NCBI GenBank assembly: GCA_013204685.1
Contig: JABMSC010000152.1
Span: forward strand, 1 to 6,726
Direction: 5' to 3'
Length of the DNA: 6,726 nucleotides
Source: Candidatus Omnitrophota bacterium
Lineage (GTDB): Bacteria > Omnitrophota > Gorgyraeia > Tantalellales > Tantalellaceae
Shown here piece after piece: positions 1 to 5,160 of this stretch. Each line of letters starts with the position of its first letter. The stretch's first letter is position 1. The notes under the pieces were generated by a model that ran no database searches, was not told where the DNA came from, and was given only the letters and a program-made list of their open reading frames with translations. A program made the position numbers and the translations under genes.

Positions 1-338
1 ACGTCACTCGTCGTCCGGTTCTTATTATCTGTAAGACCTTCTACGATAACAGCAACTCCTGAGACCGCATATCCTTCAAAAGATACATTCTCGTAACTTA
101 CCCCTTCAAGTTCGCCCGTGCCCTTCTTGATGCCGCGGTCGATATTGTCCGCCGGCATATTAGCCTCTTTGGCTTTCTGAATGGCAAGCCTCAACCTCGG
201 GTTTGCATCGGCATCGCCTCCGCCCTCTCTTGCCGCCACGGTTATTTCACGAATAATTTTAGTAAAAATTTTACCGCGTTTGGCGTCAACTGCGCCTTTT
301 TTATGCTTGATACTCGCCCATTTTGAATGACCGGACAT
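1..338 (-). CDS. yebC: YebC/TACO1-family protein, N-terminal part (gene continues past left edge)
   Basis: The minus-strand frame starts at the ATG at 338-336 and stays open to the window edge, giving about 112 codons of a family usually around 240-250 residues, so the C-terminal half is missing here. It opens with the family signature MSGHSKWASIKHKKGAVDAK. Further in are the RGKIFTKIIREI, NPRLRLAI and NMPADNIDRGIKKGTGE blocks and the strand segment VAVIVEGLTDNKNRT, all typical of YebC/PmpR/TACO1. An SD site (GAGGAG, 343-348) lies 4 bases before the ATG. Members were long annotated as DNA-binding regulators; mitochondrial TACO1 and bacterial homologues are now linked to translation, including relief of proline-related stalling. 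It follows the EF-G-like gene on the same strand after an 87-base spacer, so co-transcription is possible. The family call is secure; the cellular role is inferred from the family. Confidence 0.96.
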   Translation of the reverse strand, partial: MSGHSKWASIKHKKGAVDAKRGKIFTKIIREITVAAREGGGDADANPRLRLAIQKAKEANMPADNIDRGIKKGTGELEGVSYENVSFEGYAVSGVAVIVEGLTDNKNRTTSD

Positions 339-360
339 GCTGCTCCTCAGTTTCGTTCGG

Positions 361-423
361 AATTAACAATTCAAATTTAGCAATTAGCATTTATCAGGAA
401 TTGCTAAATTTACATTTTGCATT
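361..423. repeat. Inverted pair of AT-rich heptamer runs between EF-G-like gene and yebC
   Basis: Reading the plus strand from 361 gives five successive 7-base words: AATTAAC, AATTCAA, ATTTAGC, AATTAGC, ATTTATC (361-395). Reading the minus strand from 423 down to 396 gives AATGCAA, AATGTAA, ATTTAGC, AATTCCT. The two runs meet head to head at 395/396. Within them is a perfect 13-base inverted repeat, AAATTTAGCAATT at 373-385 against 399-411, with a 13-base loop. The hairpin would lie in the transcript between the EF-G-like stop and the yebC SD site. It has no U-tract, so it is not an obvious terminator. It shares its design with the elements at 2642-2789 and 3525-3627. Confidence 0.75.
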
Positions 424-425
424 GG

Positions 426-2480
426 CTACTCTTCTTCCTTCTCGCCTTTCTTGCTTTCTGCGATGATCTTTTGTGCCACGTTAGACGGAACAGGGTCATA
501 ATGCGAAAAGCTCATAGCATAAGTAGCCCTGCCTGCAGTAAGCGATTTGAGTTCATTTGAGTACTTATACATCTCTTCAAGCGGGATCTGAGCTTTCACG
601 ACCTGCATGCCCCCCTCAGAATCCATTCCCTGAACCCGGCCGCGACGGGAACTTAAGGACCCGGTAATGTCTCCCATGTTCTCTTCCGGAACTGTAAGCT
701 CAACGTTCATTATAGGCTCCAGAAGCGCGGGTTTAGCTTTTTCACAGGATTCTTTGAATGCATGAGCTGCGGCAATCTGAAACGCAATATCTTTTGAGTC
801 AACCGGATGGGTCTTACCGTCATAAACGATACACTTTACATCGACAACAGGATATCCGGCAATAGCACCTTCTTTCAGCGCTTTCAAGACACCTTTTTCA
901 CAGCTGCCTACAAGCTGTTTTGGTATTGCCCCGCCTACAACCTCATCGACAAACTGAAAACCTTCCCCGCGTGCCATAGGTTCTACCCTCATCCATACCT
1001 CAGCAAACTGACCTGCACCGCCGGACTGTTTTTTATGCCTGTATTTGGAATCGCCATTCGAAGTGATAGTCTCTTTATAAGCAACTTTCGGGGTGCCGAT
1101 CTCAACGTCAACATTATACCTTTCTTTCATCCGGGCAAGCATAGTCTTAAGATGAAGTTCACCCATGCCGGAGATGACCAGTTCACCAGTCTGTTCATCC
1201 AGAACAGACTGGAACGTAGGATCTTCTTCTATAAGCTTCCCGAGAACACCGGAGATCTTATCCTCGTCAGATCGGCTCTTCGGCTTAATGGAAAAGCTTA
1301 TTGCCGGTTCCGGAAGTTTTATAGGCTTGAATTTCACAGCGTTTTTGTCATCAGAAAGAGTGTCCCCGGTATGCGTATTTTTAAGCTTAGCCACAGCAAC
1401 AATGTCTCCCGCAACCGCACTTTCAGTCGGCACCTGGTCTTTGCCTTTCATGAAAAAGAGCGGACCAAACTTCTCCTGAGCGCCTACGGTTGTATTCCTG
1501 ATGGACTGGTTTGCCTTTGCAGTGCCGGACTTGACGCGGAATATGGATATCTGTCCCGCAAAGGGATCAGATATAGTCTTAAAGACCTGCGCGGAAAAAG
1601 GCCCATTAGCATCTGCGACAATTTCTGTGCCCTCTTCCTCTTCTCCTTTTGGCTCTGCCTTGGGGGCGGGCCTGTCTTCGGGGGAAGGCAGGTACTCGCG
1701 TATTACCATCATGATCTCATCAATACCGATGCCCTTTTCGATCGCGGCAGGGATTACAGGGATTATCTTCCCTGAGACAATACCGGCTCTAAATGCCTTG
1801 TTAAGTTCATCCTCGGAAAGTTCCCCTTCTTCCAGATATTTTTCCAGAAGTGCATCATCAGACTCTGCTACACCTTCTGTCATATCATTGGAAATGCTCG
1901 CGGCCTTATCCTTAGCTGCACCTTCAAGTGCGTCCATACCCTCTTTGGTTAAAAGGTTTGCCATTCCGGTAAAAGAAGAACCTTTCCCGTTGGGGTAGCA
2001 AAGGGCGACACACTTTTTTCCAAAACGTTTCTGCACATCAGCGAAAACTTTATCAAAATCCGCGTTGTCCTTATCGTTTTTATTGATAACTATAACGCCC
2101 GGCAAGCCAAGGGCCTGGACGGTCTTCCAGAACTTAGTTGTCCCTGTCTCTATCCCGGAAACTGCATCAATAAGAAGAACCGCAGCATCAGCAGCGTTTA
2201 TCGCCGCAACAACATCCCCCATATAATCCAGGAACCCCGGTGAATCCAGAAGGTTTGCTTTTATACCGTCTTTTTCGTAACAAGCCGCTGATAAATTAAT
2301 AGAATTTTTACGCTCCTTTTCGTCATTGCTGTAATCGGACACAGTGGTGCCGGCGTCTACGCTTCCCTTTTTGGGGATGGTCCCGCCTGCGAAAAGAAGA
2401 TTCTCAACAAGTGTTGTTTTACCGGCTCCTGAGTGAGAAATGAAAACCACATTACGAATGTCTTTTGTTGAAACAGCCAC
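426..2480 (-). CDS. fusA: Elongation factor G-like translational GTPase (EF-G-2-type paralogue)
   Basis: This is a 684-residue protein, near the usual EF-G length. The G domain shows a P-loop SHSGAGKT (15-22), G3 DSPGF (79-83) and G4 NKND (133-136). Domain II begins near residue 293. Domain III has the FSIKPKSRSDEDK...EEDPTF block (about 396-423), domain IV the HKKQSGGAGQFAEV block (482-495) and GGAIPKQLVGSCEKGV (516-531), and domain V runs from about 586 with LLEPIMNVELTVPEENMGDI and GRVQGMDSEGG. Two departures stand out. The conserved His after DxxG is Phe83, and switch I reads ERKNSI (56-61) where EF-G has ERGITI. These resemble the EF-G-2 paralogues known in some bacteria, so the standard symbol may overstate its role. 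The start is GTG (2480-2478), chosen because a full SD (AAGGAGGT, 2487-2494) lies just upstream. Its own promoter is at 2576-2603. Confidence 0.95.
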   Translation of the reverse strand: MAVSTKDIRNVVFISHSGAGKTTLVENLLFAGGTIPKKGSVDAGTTVSDYSNDEKERKNSINLSAACYEKDGIKANLLDSPGFLDYMGDVVAAINAADAAVLLIDAVSGIETGTTKFWKTVQALGLPGVIVINKNDKDNADFDKVFADVQKRFGKKCVALCYPNGKGSSFTGMANLLTKEGMDALEGAAKDKAASISNDMTEGVAESDDALLEKYLEEGELSEDELNKAFRAGIVSGKIIPVIPAAIEKGIGIDEIMMVIREYLPSPEDRPAPKAEPKGEEEEGTEIVADANGPFSAQVFKTISDPFAGQISIFRVKSGTAKANQSIRNTTVGAQEKFGPLFFMKGKDQVPTESAVAGDIVAVAKLKNTHTGDTLSDDKNAVKFKPIKLPEPAISFSIKPKSRSDEDKISGVLGKLIEEDPTFQSVLDEQTGELVISGMGELHLKTMLARMKERYNVDVEIGTPKVAYKETITSNGDSKYRHKKQSGGAGQFAEVWMRVEPMARGEGFQFVDEVVGGAIPKQLVGSCEKGVLKALKEGAIAGYPVVDVKCIVYDGKTHPVDSKDIAFQIAAAHAFKESCEKAKPALLEPIMNVELTVPEENMGDITGSLSSRRGRVQGMDSEGGMQVVKAQIPLEEMYKYSNELKSLTAGRATYAMSFSHYDPVPSNVAQKIIAESKKGEKEEE

Positions 2481-2486
2481 CTGACT

Positions 2487-2494
2487 ACCTCCTT
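2487..2494 (-). promoter_or_regulatory. Strong SD site that fixes the GTG start of the EF-G-like gene
   Basis: On the minus strand the sequence AAGGAGGT lies 6 bases before the GTG at 2480. It is an almost perfect anti-SD complement and supports GTG initiation; the next in-frame residues match the usual EF-G N-terminus. Confidence 0.85.
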
Positions 2495-2575
2495 GTTATT
2501 ATTATAGATGTCATTATTGTTATTAGCACCTAAGCCGGGAAGATGTATCCGGAAGGTATTACGATTACTATGATT

Positions 2576-2603
2576 ATTATAAATACTCAGCTGGTTTTGT
2601 CAA
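2576..2603 (-). promoter_or_regulatory. Consensus sigma70-type promoter of the EF-G-like gene
   Basis: On the minus strand the -35 hexamer TTGACA (2603-2598) and the -10 hexamer TATAAT (2581-2576) are both perfect matches, separated by 16 bases. Transcription should start near 2569, leaving a leader of about 90 bases that is rich in ATT/TTA triplets. The octamer array (2642-2789) lies upstream of this promoter and is therefore not in the leader. Confidence 0.85.
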
Positions 2604-2641
2604 TGTTTTTAGGTTAAAGGGGTGGATATCTGGGGTTAAGA

Positions 2642-2789
2642 GGATATCAGGTTATCCGGAGAATAGAATATCGGAACATCAGGAGAATAGGGTGCCGGGG
2701 TATCGGGGCATCAGGAAAAATTTCCGATATCCTGATAACCCGATATCCCGATATCTTGATATCCCGATGTCCTGATATCCCGATACCCC
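2642..2789. repeat. Head-to-head array of degenerate 8-base words (GATATC-rich palindrome)
   Basis: From 2642 the plus strand divides into nine consecutive octamers ending at 2713, with a loose consensus GGRTATCR (for example GGATATCA 2642-2649, GGTTATCC 2650-2657, GAATATCG 2666-2673, GGGTATCG 2698-2705). After the AT-rich centre GGAAAAATTTCC (2714-2725), eight octamers in the opposite sense run 2724-2787 with consensus CYGATATC (CCGATATC at 2724, 2740 and 2748; CTGATATC at 2772). The ends form an inverted repeat: 2697-2715 against 2771-2789 matches at 17 of 19 positions. The array begins four bases beyond the flavoprotein stop. Periodicity of exactly 8 over about 140 bases is seen directly; its origin and function are unknown. 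Confidence 0.85.
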
Positions 2790-2793
2790 TCAA

Positions 2794-3507
2794 TTACTCC
2801 TCTATTTTGTTACAGGATATGTTAACAAAACGGGTGTATTTCTCCTCGGGGATTATAGGTTTTTCCAGTTCTTCCATGGTCCCGGGTGATAAGGTGCGCC
2901 CTTCAACGATTTCACTGCCGGCTTTGGCCAGCACCTCTTTATACTTCTCAATAAAAGGTATCAATTTGGGCTTGGTCTCCCTGAGGAGCTCCCCCTGAGA
3001 CCTGTAGATCTGGGCTATAACATCAGCGCTCCCGCTCCTTATCTTCCTTTCACAAAAGAGCTTAAACAGCTCAAACTGCTGCTGTTCCGGAAAACCGCAA
3101 CTCGACATCATTATTATTGCCGGATACTTGCCGTATCTTTTAACATGTTTTGTCTGCCCATCTTTACCCTTTTCAAACCTGGGGCACACTATCGGGAGCA
3201 GCCTGTCCATGAAATCTTTCATTATTCCCGTAACATAGTCCGAGTAAAGCGGACTGGCGATTACCACTATATCCGAATTCATGTATTTATCGAGAAGAGC
3301 GGCCATGTCGTCCTTGATAATACATTTTCCGGGACTCAGAGTCCAGCAGGCAAAACAGCCTGTGCAATGTTTTATGTTTTTTTTGACGAGCAGTACATTT
3401 TCAACTTCAGCCCCTCTTCCGGCGGCACCTTTAAAAAGTGCTTCAACCATGATATGCGTATTGCCTCTCTCGCCTCTAGGACTTCCATTGAAAGCTGTAA
3501 TCTTCAT
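2794..3507 (-). CDS. Iron-sulfur flavoprotein-type NAD(P)H-dependent FMN reductase family protein
   Basis: This 237-residue protein has a flavodoxin-like fold. The N-terminal strand and phosphate-binding loop read MKITAFNGSPRGERGNT (1-17). A compact cysteine cluster follows, C48-x2-C51-x2-C54-x7-C62, matching the [4Fe-4S]-binding pattern of archaeal and bacterial iron-sulfur flavoproteins. The ASPLYSDYVTGIMKDFMDR segment (84-102) and the SSCGFPEQQQFE loop (135-146) are the other flavin-contacting parts expected in this family. Such proteins pass electrons between a donor such as ferredoxin and small acceptors through FMN; the substrate here cannot be told. It is predicted to be cytosolic, with no signal peptide. 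The ATG is supported by AGGAG in an A-rich leader (3513-3517). It stands alone, with about 170 bases upstream and 313 downstream. More distant cysteines (108, 137, 152, 232) have no assigned role. Confidence 0.88.
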   Translation of the reverse strand: MKITAFNGSPRGERGNTHIMVEALFKGAAGRGAEVENVLLVKKNIKHCTGCFACWTLSPGKCIIKDDMAALLDKYMNSDIVVIASPLYSDYVTGIMKDFMDRLLPIVCPRFEKGKDGQTKHVKRYGKYPAIIMMSSCGFPEQQQFELFKLFCERKIRSGSADVIAQIYRSQGELLRETKPKLIPFIEKYKEVLAKAGSEIVEGRTLSPGTMEELEKPIIPEEKYTRFVNISCNKIEE

Positions 3508-3524
3508 TGTAGCTCCTTTTTTTA

Positions 3525-3627
3525 GTTCAGAGTCGGGAGTTCGCGTGGCCCGTTATAAATTTCTTTGAAATTTGTAATGGGGTAATCCGCAGTCTGAATT
3601 CCCAAACTCCGGACTCTGAACTCTGAA
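3525..3627. repeat. Inverted heptamer array (TTCAGAG words) with nested hairpin, upstream of flavoprotein gene
   Basis: On the plus strand TTCAGAG, TCGGGAG, TTCGCGT follow one another from 3526. On the minus strand, reading down from 3627, come TTCAGAG, TTCAGAG, TCCGGAG, TTTGGGA, then (after one extra base) TTCAGAC and TGCGGAT. The outer arms 3525-3541 and 3605-3621 match at 16 of 17 positions. Nested in the middle, 3549-3563 and 3567-3581 form a 15-base stem around a 3-base loop, with 13 Watson-Crick pairs and 2 G-U pairs when read as plus-strand RNA. The element would fall in the 5' leader of the flavoprotein mRNA if the candidate promoter at 3638-3667 is used. Confidence 0.75.
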
Positions 3628-3637
3628 TTTATTCAAT

Positions 3638-3667
3638 ATTATCCGGGGGAAGAAGAGCCCCTGTTAA
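3638..3667 (-). promoter_or_regulatory. Candidate promoter of the flavoprotein gene
   Basis: On the minus strand TTAACA (3667-3662) and GATAAT (3643-3638) each match the sigma70 hexamers at five of six positions, with an 18-base spacer. The spacer holds a GGGG/CCCC inverted repeat. The predicted leader is about 125 bases and would contain the heptamer palindrome. Context fits, but the elements are not perfect. Confidence 0.45.
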
Positions 3668-3681
3668 AAATATGCTCATCT

Positions 3682-4068
3682 TCATACAAAATATCCCATG
3701 TAGCTGAGCACCGCGCCCAGAACAAGCGCGATAAACCCTGCTACACGTATACTAGTCGCAGATTTTCCATATATAGCCGCTATTCTCTTCATAGCGGATG
3801 GAAAGACCAGAAGGACTATCCCCTTAATAAGCGCCAGCCACCCAAGAATGGTAATTATTAAGCTTAAGTTCACAGCCCATTCGTTATGAAAGATAATTAT
3901 GATAACGCCAAACAAAAACGCCATCAGTCCGCCAATGTATAACAAGGCGGTATTTTCAAAAAAGTCTCCCATTATCTTTTGATATGTTTTCGGATTAACC
4001 AGTATTCCTAGGCCTACAACAACATATAATGGTCCTAGAATTTTTGCGATAAGCACTGTCGCTTCCAT
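3682..4068 (-). CDS. Small membrane protein with four predicted transmembrane segments
   Basis: This is a 128-residue protein of unknown function, starting MEATVLIAKILGPLYVVVG. Hydrophobic segments lie near residues 5-24, 41-60, 66-90 and 107-126. Short loops carry NPKTYQKIMGDFFENT (25-40) and a basic stretch SAMKRIAAIYGKSA (91-104). I see no motif that names a family. The frame is open further upstream to 4227, but that extension would run through the 64-residue gene. The ATG at 4068-4066 is preferred because AAGGAGGT (4073-4080) precedes it at good spacing. The gene before it ends at 4085, leaving 16 bases that contain the SD, so the two are almost certainly co-transcribed. It is the last gene of the block; no convincing terminator follows. 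Confidence 0.8.
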   Translation of the reverse strand: MEATVLIAKILGPLYVVVGLGILVNPKTYQKIMGDFFENTALLYIGGLMAFLFGVIIIIFHNEWAVNLSLIITILGWLALIKGIVLLVFPSAMKRIAAIYGKSATSIRVAGFIALVLGAVLSYMGYFV

Positions 4069-4072
4069 GCAC

Positions 4073-4080
4073 ACCTCCTT
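4073..4080 (-). promoter_or_regulatory. SD site that fixes the start of the 4-TM protein
   Basis: AAGGAGGT on the minus strand sits 4 bases before the ATG at 4068. It rules against the longer reading from 4227, which would overlap the neighbouring 64-residue gene almost entirely and would add a Pro/Gly/Arg-rich stretch with no membrane character. Confidence 0.8.
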
Positions 4081-4084
4081 TACT

Positions 4085-4279
4085 TTACCTGAATATCCCT
4101 TTGCCTGCCCACCACGCAACTGCCAGGAGAATAATGGTAAACACTCCGCATCCCCACCAGTCTGCCGGTCTGGGCCCGAAGGGTCCGGTCTTGCCTTTGA
4201 TCCAATCAATTGTCGTGCTGATGACACAGGCCAAGATCGAGATCCCGCAAATGATCAATATCGTCCATCTCCACCACAT
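4085..4279 (-). CDS. Trp-rich small membrane protein with two predicted transmembrane segments
   Basis: This is a 64-residue hypothetical protein starting MWWRWTILIICG. Predicted membrane segments are at about 5-24 and 45-59. The loop between them carries DWIKGKTGPFGPRPADWWGCG (25-45), and the tail ends KGIFR. Eight of the 64 residues are tryptophan, placed mainly at segment ends (2, 3, 5, 26, 41, 42, 56, 57), the usual interfacial position. GGAGG (4289-4293) lies 9 bases before the ATG. It sits 33 bases after the FKBP stop and 16 bases before the 4-TM gene, so the three probably share a transcript. It could be a subunit or partner of the adjacent 4-TM protein. No family is recognised. Confidence 0.7.
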   Translation of the reverse strand: MWWRWTILIICGISILACVISTTIDWIKGKTGPFGPRPADWWGCGVFTIILLAVAWWAGKGIFR

Positions 4280-4312
4280 GATTAATATCCTCCGATTAAA
4301 ATTTTAAATTTC

Positions 4313-4834
4313 CTACTGTATTTCTTTAAGTGTTATTTCAAATATCAGATCTTTACCCGCCATCGGATGATTTGCATCCACCTTAACGGTAGTATCAGTC
4401 ACCTCGACAACAGTAACTCCCATCACGCGACCATCAGGCCCGGATATGCCTATCTTCTTTCCCACCTCCAGCTCTAATCCCTCCGGGGTAGTGTCTCTCG
4501 AAACCTCCGCTACCAGATCTTCTCTGAGCGGTCCATAAGCATTTTTGGCGGGAATATTTACGGTTTTCTTCTGATTAGGTTTCATTCCGATAACGGCGTT
4601 CTCAAACCCTCGTATAACCTGTCCGGAACCTATTATAAACTTAAGCGGTTCACGCCCTTTAGAGGAATCAAACACGGTCCCATCCTTGAACCGGCCAACA
4701 TAGTGGACCAAAACAACATCACCTTCTTTTGCCCTCATGCCGGGATAAAGTGCACCTGACCCCTTTTTTGCGCCGGATGAAGCGCATCCGCTTATCAAGA
4801 TCATGCATAATATGATCAAAAAGCATTTTTTCAT
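4313..4834 (-). CDS. SlyD-type FKBP peptidyl-prolyl isomerase, predicted lipoprotein
   Basis: This is a 173-residue protein. A lipoprotein signal peptide is clear: MKK, a hydrophobic core, then the lipobox ISGC with Cys17 as the modified residue. The FKBP core starts near 38 (GDVVLVHYVGRFKDGTVFDSS), with Tyr45, Phe55 and Asp56 at the usual active-site places, then PLKFIIGSGQVIRGFENAVIGMKPNQKK. AYGPLREDLVAEV (99-111) begins an insert-in-flap (IF) domain running to about 150, and the fold closes with DANHPMAGKDLIFEITL (153-169). This is the SlyD layout and not the FKBP12 one. It lacks the His/Cys-rich metal tail of E. coli SlyD. It would catalyse prolyl isomerisation and chaperone proteins on the periplasmic or outer side of a membrane. 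The upstream gene ends 38 bases before the ATG; the SD is a modest AAGGGG (4841-4846). Confidence 0.93.
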   Translation of the reverse strand: MKKCFLIILCMILISGCASSGAKKGSGALYPGMRAKEGDVVLVHYVGRFKDGTVFDSSKGREPLKFIIGSGQVIRGFENAVIGMKPNQKKTVNIPAKNAYGPLREDLVAEVSRDTTPEGLELEVGKKIGISGPDGRVMGVTVVEVTDTTVKVDANHPMAGKDLIFEITLKEIQ

Positions 4835-4865
4835 GACACCCCTTCTTTGCCTTTACCGAGTTTGT

Positions 4866-4871
4866 ATTATA
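4866..4871 (-). promoter_or_regulatory. Possible internal -10 element before the FKBP gene
   Basis: A perfect TATAAT lies on the minus strand just after the stop codon of the acidic secreted peptide gene, about 32 bases before the FKBP start. No good -35 hexamer lies 16-18 bases upstream, and the TGn extension is absent. A weak internal promoter is possible but not shown. Confidence 0.25.
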
Positions 4872-4872
4872 C

Positions 4873-5160
4873 TCAATCAAAACTCCCCGTATCCTCGTCG
4901 CCTCCGGCAGCAATGATCGCGTTTGCATCGGGTTCGGACCCCGGAATACCTCCATACCAGTCACTTTCTTCAGTGGTATTATCCATCGGACCCCCCCACA
5001 TATCCGGATCTCCTTCGGCCCACACAGACACCCCCACCGATGAATCATCCTCCGCCAGGACCATGGCAGGTGACATCATGGCCATCAGCATCACTAAAAC
5101 CGCCGCAATGATCATATTTTTCACAATAACCTCTCTTCGTTTAGCTGTTTTACTTTTCAT
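4873..5160 (-). CDS. Small, strongly acidic secreted protein (unknown function)
   Basis: This is a 95-residue protein with a classical signal peptide: a basic start (KSKTAKRR), a hydrophobic core MIIAAVLVMLMAMM (16-29) and a likely signal peptidase I site after Ala36 (AMVLA/EDD). The mature part of about 59 residues contains no Lys, Arg or His and about 16 Asp/Glu, with several Trp and Gly and repeated DP/EP turns. It is probably unstructured and could bind cations, but no function is shown. The start is uncertain. The ATG at 5160 overlaps the end of the SNase-like gene by 11 bases and has no clear SD, which would suit translational coupling. A GTG at 5124-5122 has GAGG five bases upstream and would give an 83-residue protein whose signal peptide starts MKN. 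Either choice leaves the mature chain unchanged. Confidence 0.65.
   Translation of the reverse strand: MKSKTAKRREVIVKNMIIAAVLVMLMAMMSPAMVLAEDDSSVGVSVWAEGDPDMWGGPMDNTTEESDWYGGIPGSEPDANAIIAAGGDEDTGSFD

Larger units (their letters stand above)
2481..2793. other. Intergenic region of 313 bases between the flavoprotein and EF-G-like genes
   Basis: No gene is supported here. Read in the minus direction it holds, in order, an inverted octamer array just after the flavoprotein stop codon (2642-2789), a consensus promoter (2576-2603), an AT-rich leader with repeated ATT/TTA triplets, and the SD site (2487-2494). The octamer palindrome may also end or protect the flavoprotein transcript, but there is no U-tract to make it a classical terminator. 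Confidence 0.8.

Noticed and set aside
361..423. Terminator of the EF-G-like gene
   Set aside because: The stem is AT-only apart from two G-C pairs and is not followed by a U-run, so a classical terminator cannot be claimed.
807..1998. Long plus-strand open frames (807-1775, 1165-1479, 1501-1998) opposite the EF-G-like gene
   Set aside because: They are antisense to conserved EF-G domains, have no SD sites and their translations resemble no family; codon structure of the real gene explains them.
2501..2506. Second TATAAT close to the EF-G-like start
   Set aside because: It overlaps the SD region spacing and has no -35 hexamer; the promoter at 2576-2603 is far better.
2642..2789. CRISPR array
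   Set aside because: Repeat units are 8 bases with no spacers and arms are inverted, not direct repeats of 23-40 bases with unique spacers.
3145..3568. Plus-strand open frames opposite the flavoprotein
   Set aside because: They lie opposite a well-conserved gene and run into the heptamer palindrome; no SD site and no protein-like features.
3644..3663. GGGG/CCCC hairpin after the 4-TM gene as a rho-independent terminator
   Set aside because: Only four to five pairs with an eight-base loop, and the following minus-strand RNA has no U-tract.
4069..4227. N-terminal extension of the 4-TM protein to an ATG at 4227
   Set aside because: It would overlap the 64-residue gene, lacks an SD, and the strong SD at 4073-4080 supports the shorter protein.
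4719..5048. Minus-strand frame overlapping the FKBP and acidic-peptide genes
   Set aside because: It overlaps two better-supported genes in another frame and shows no domain or signal peptide.
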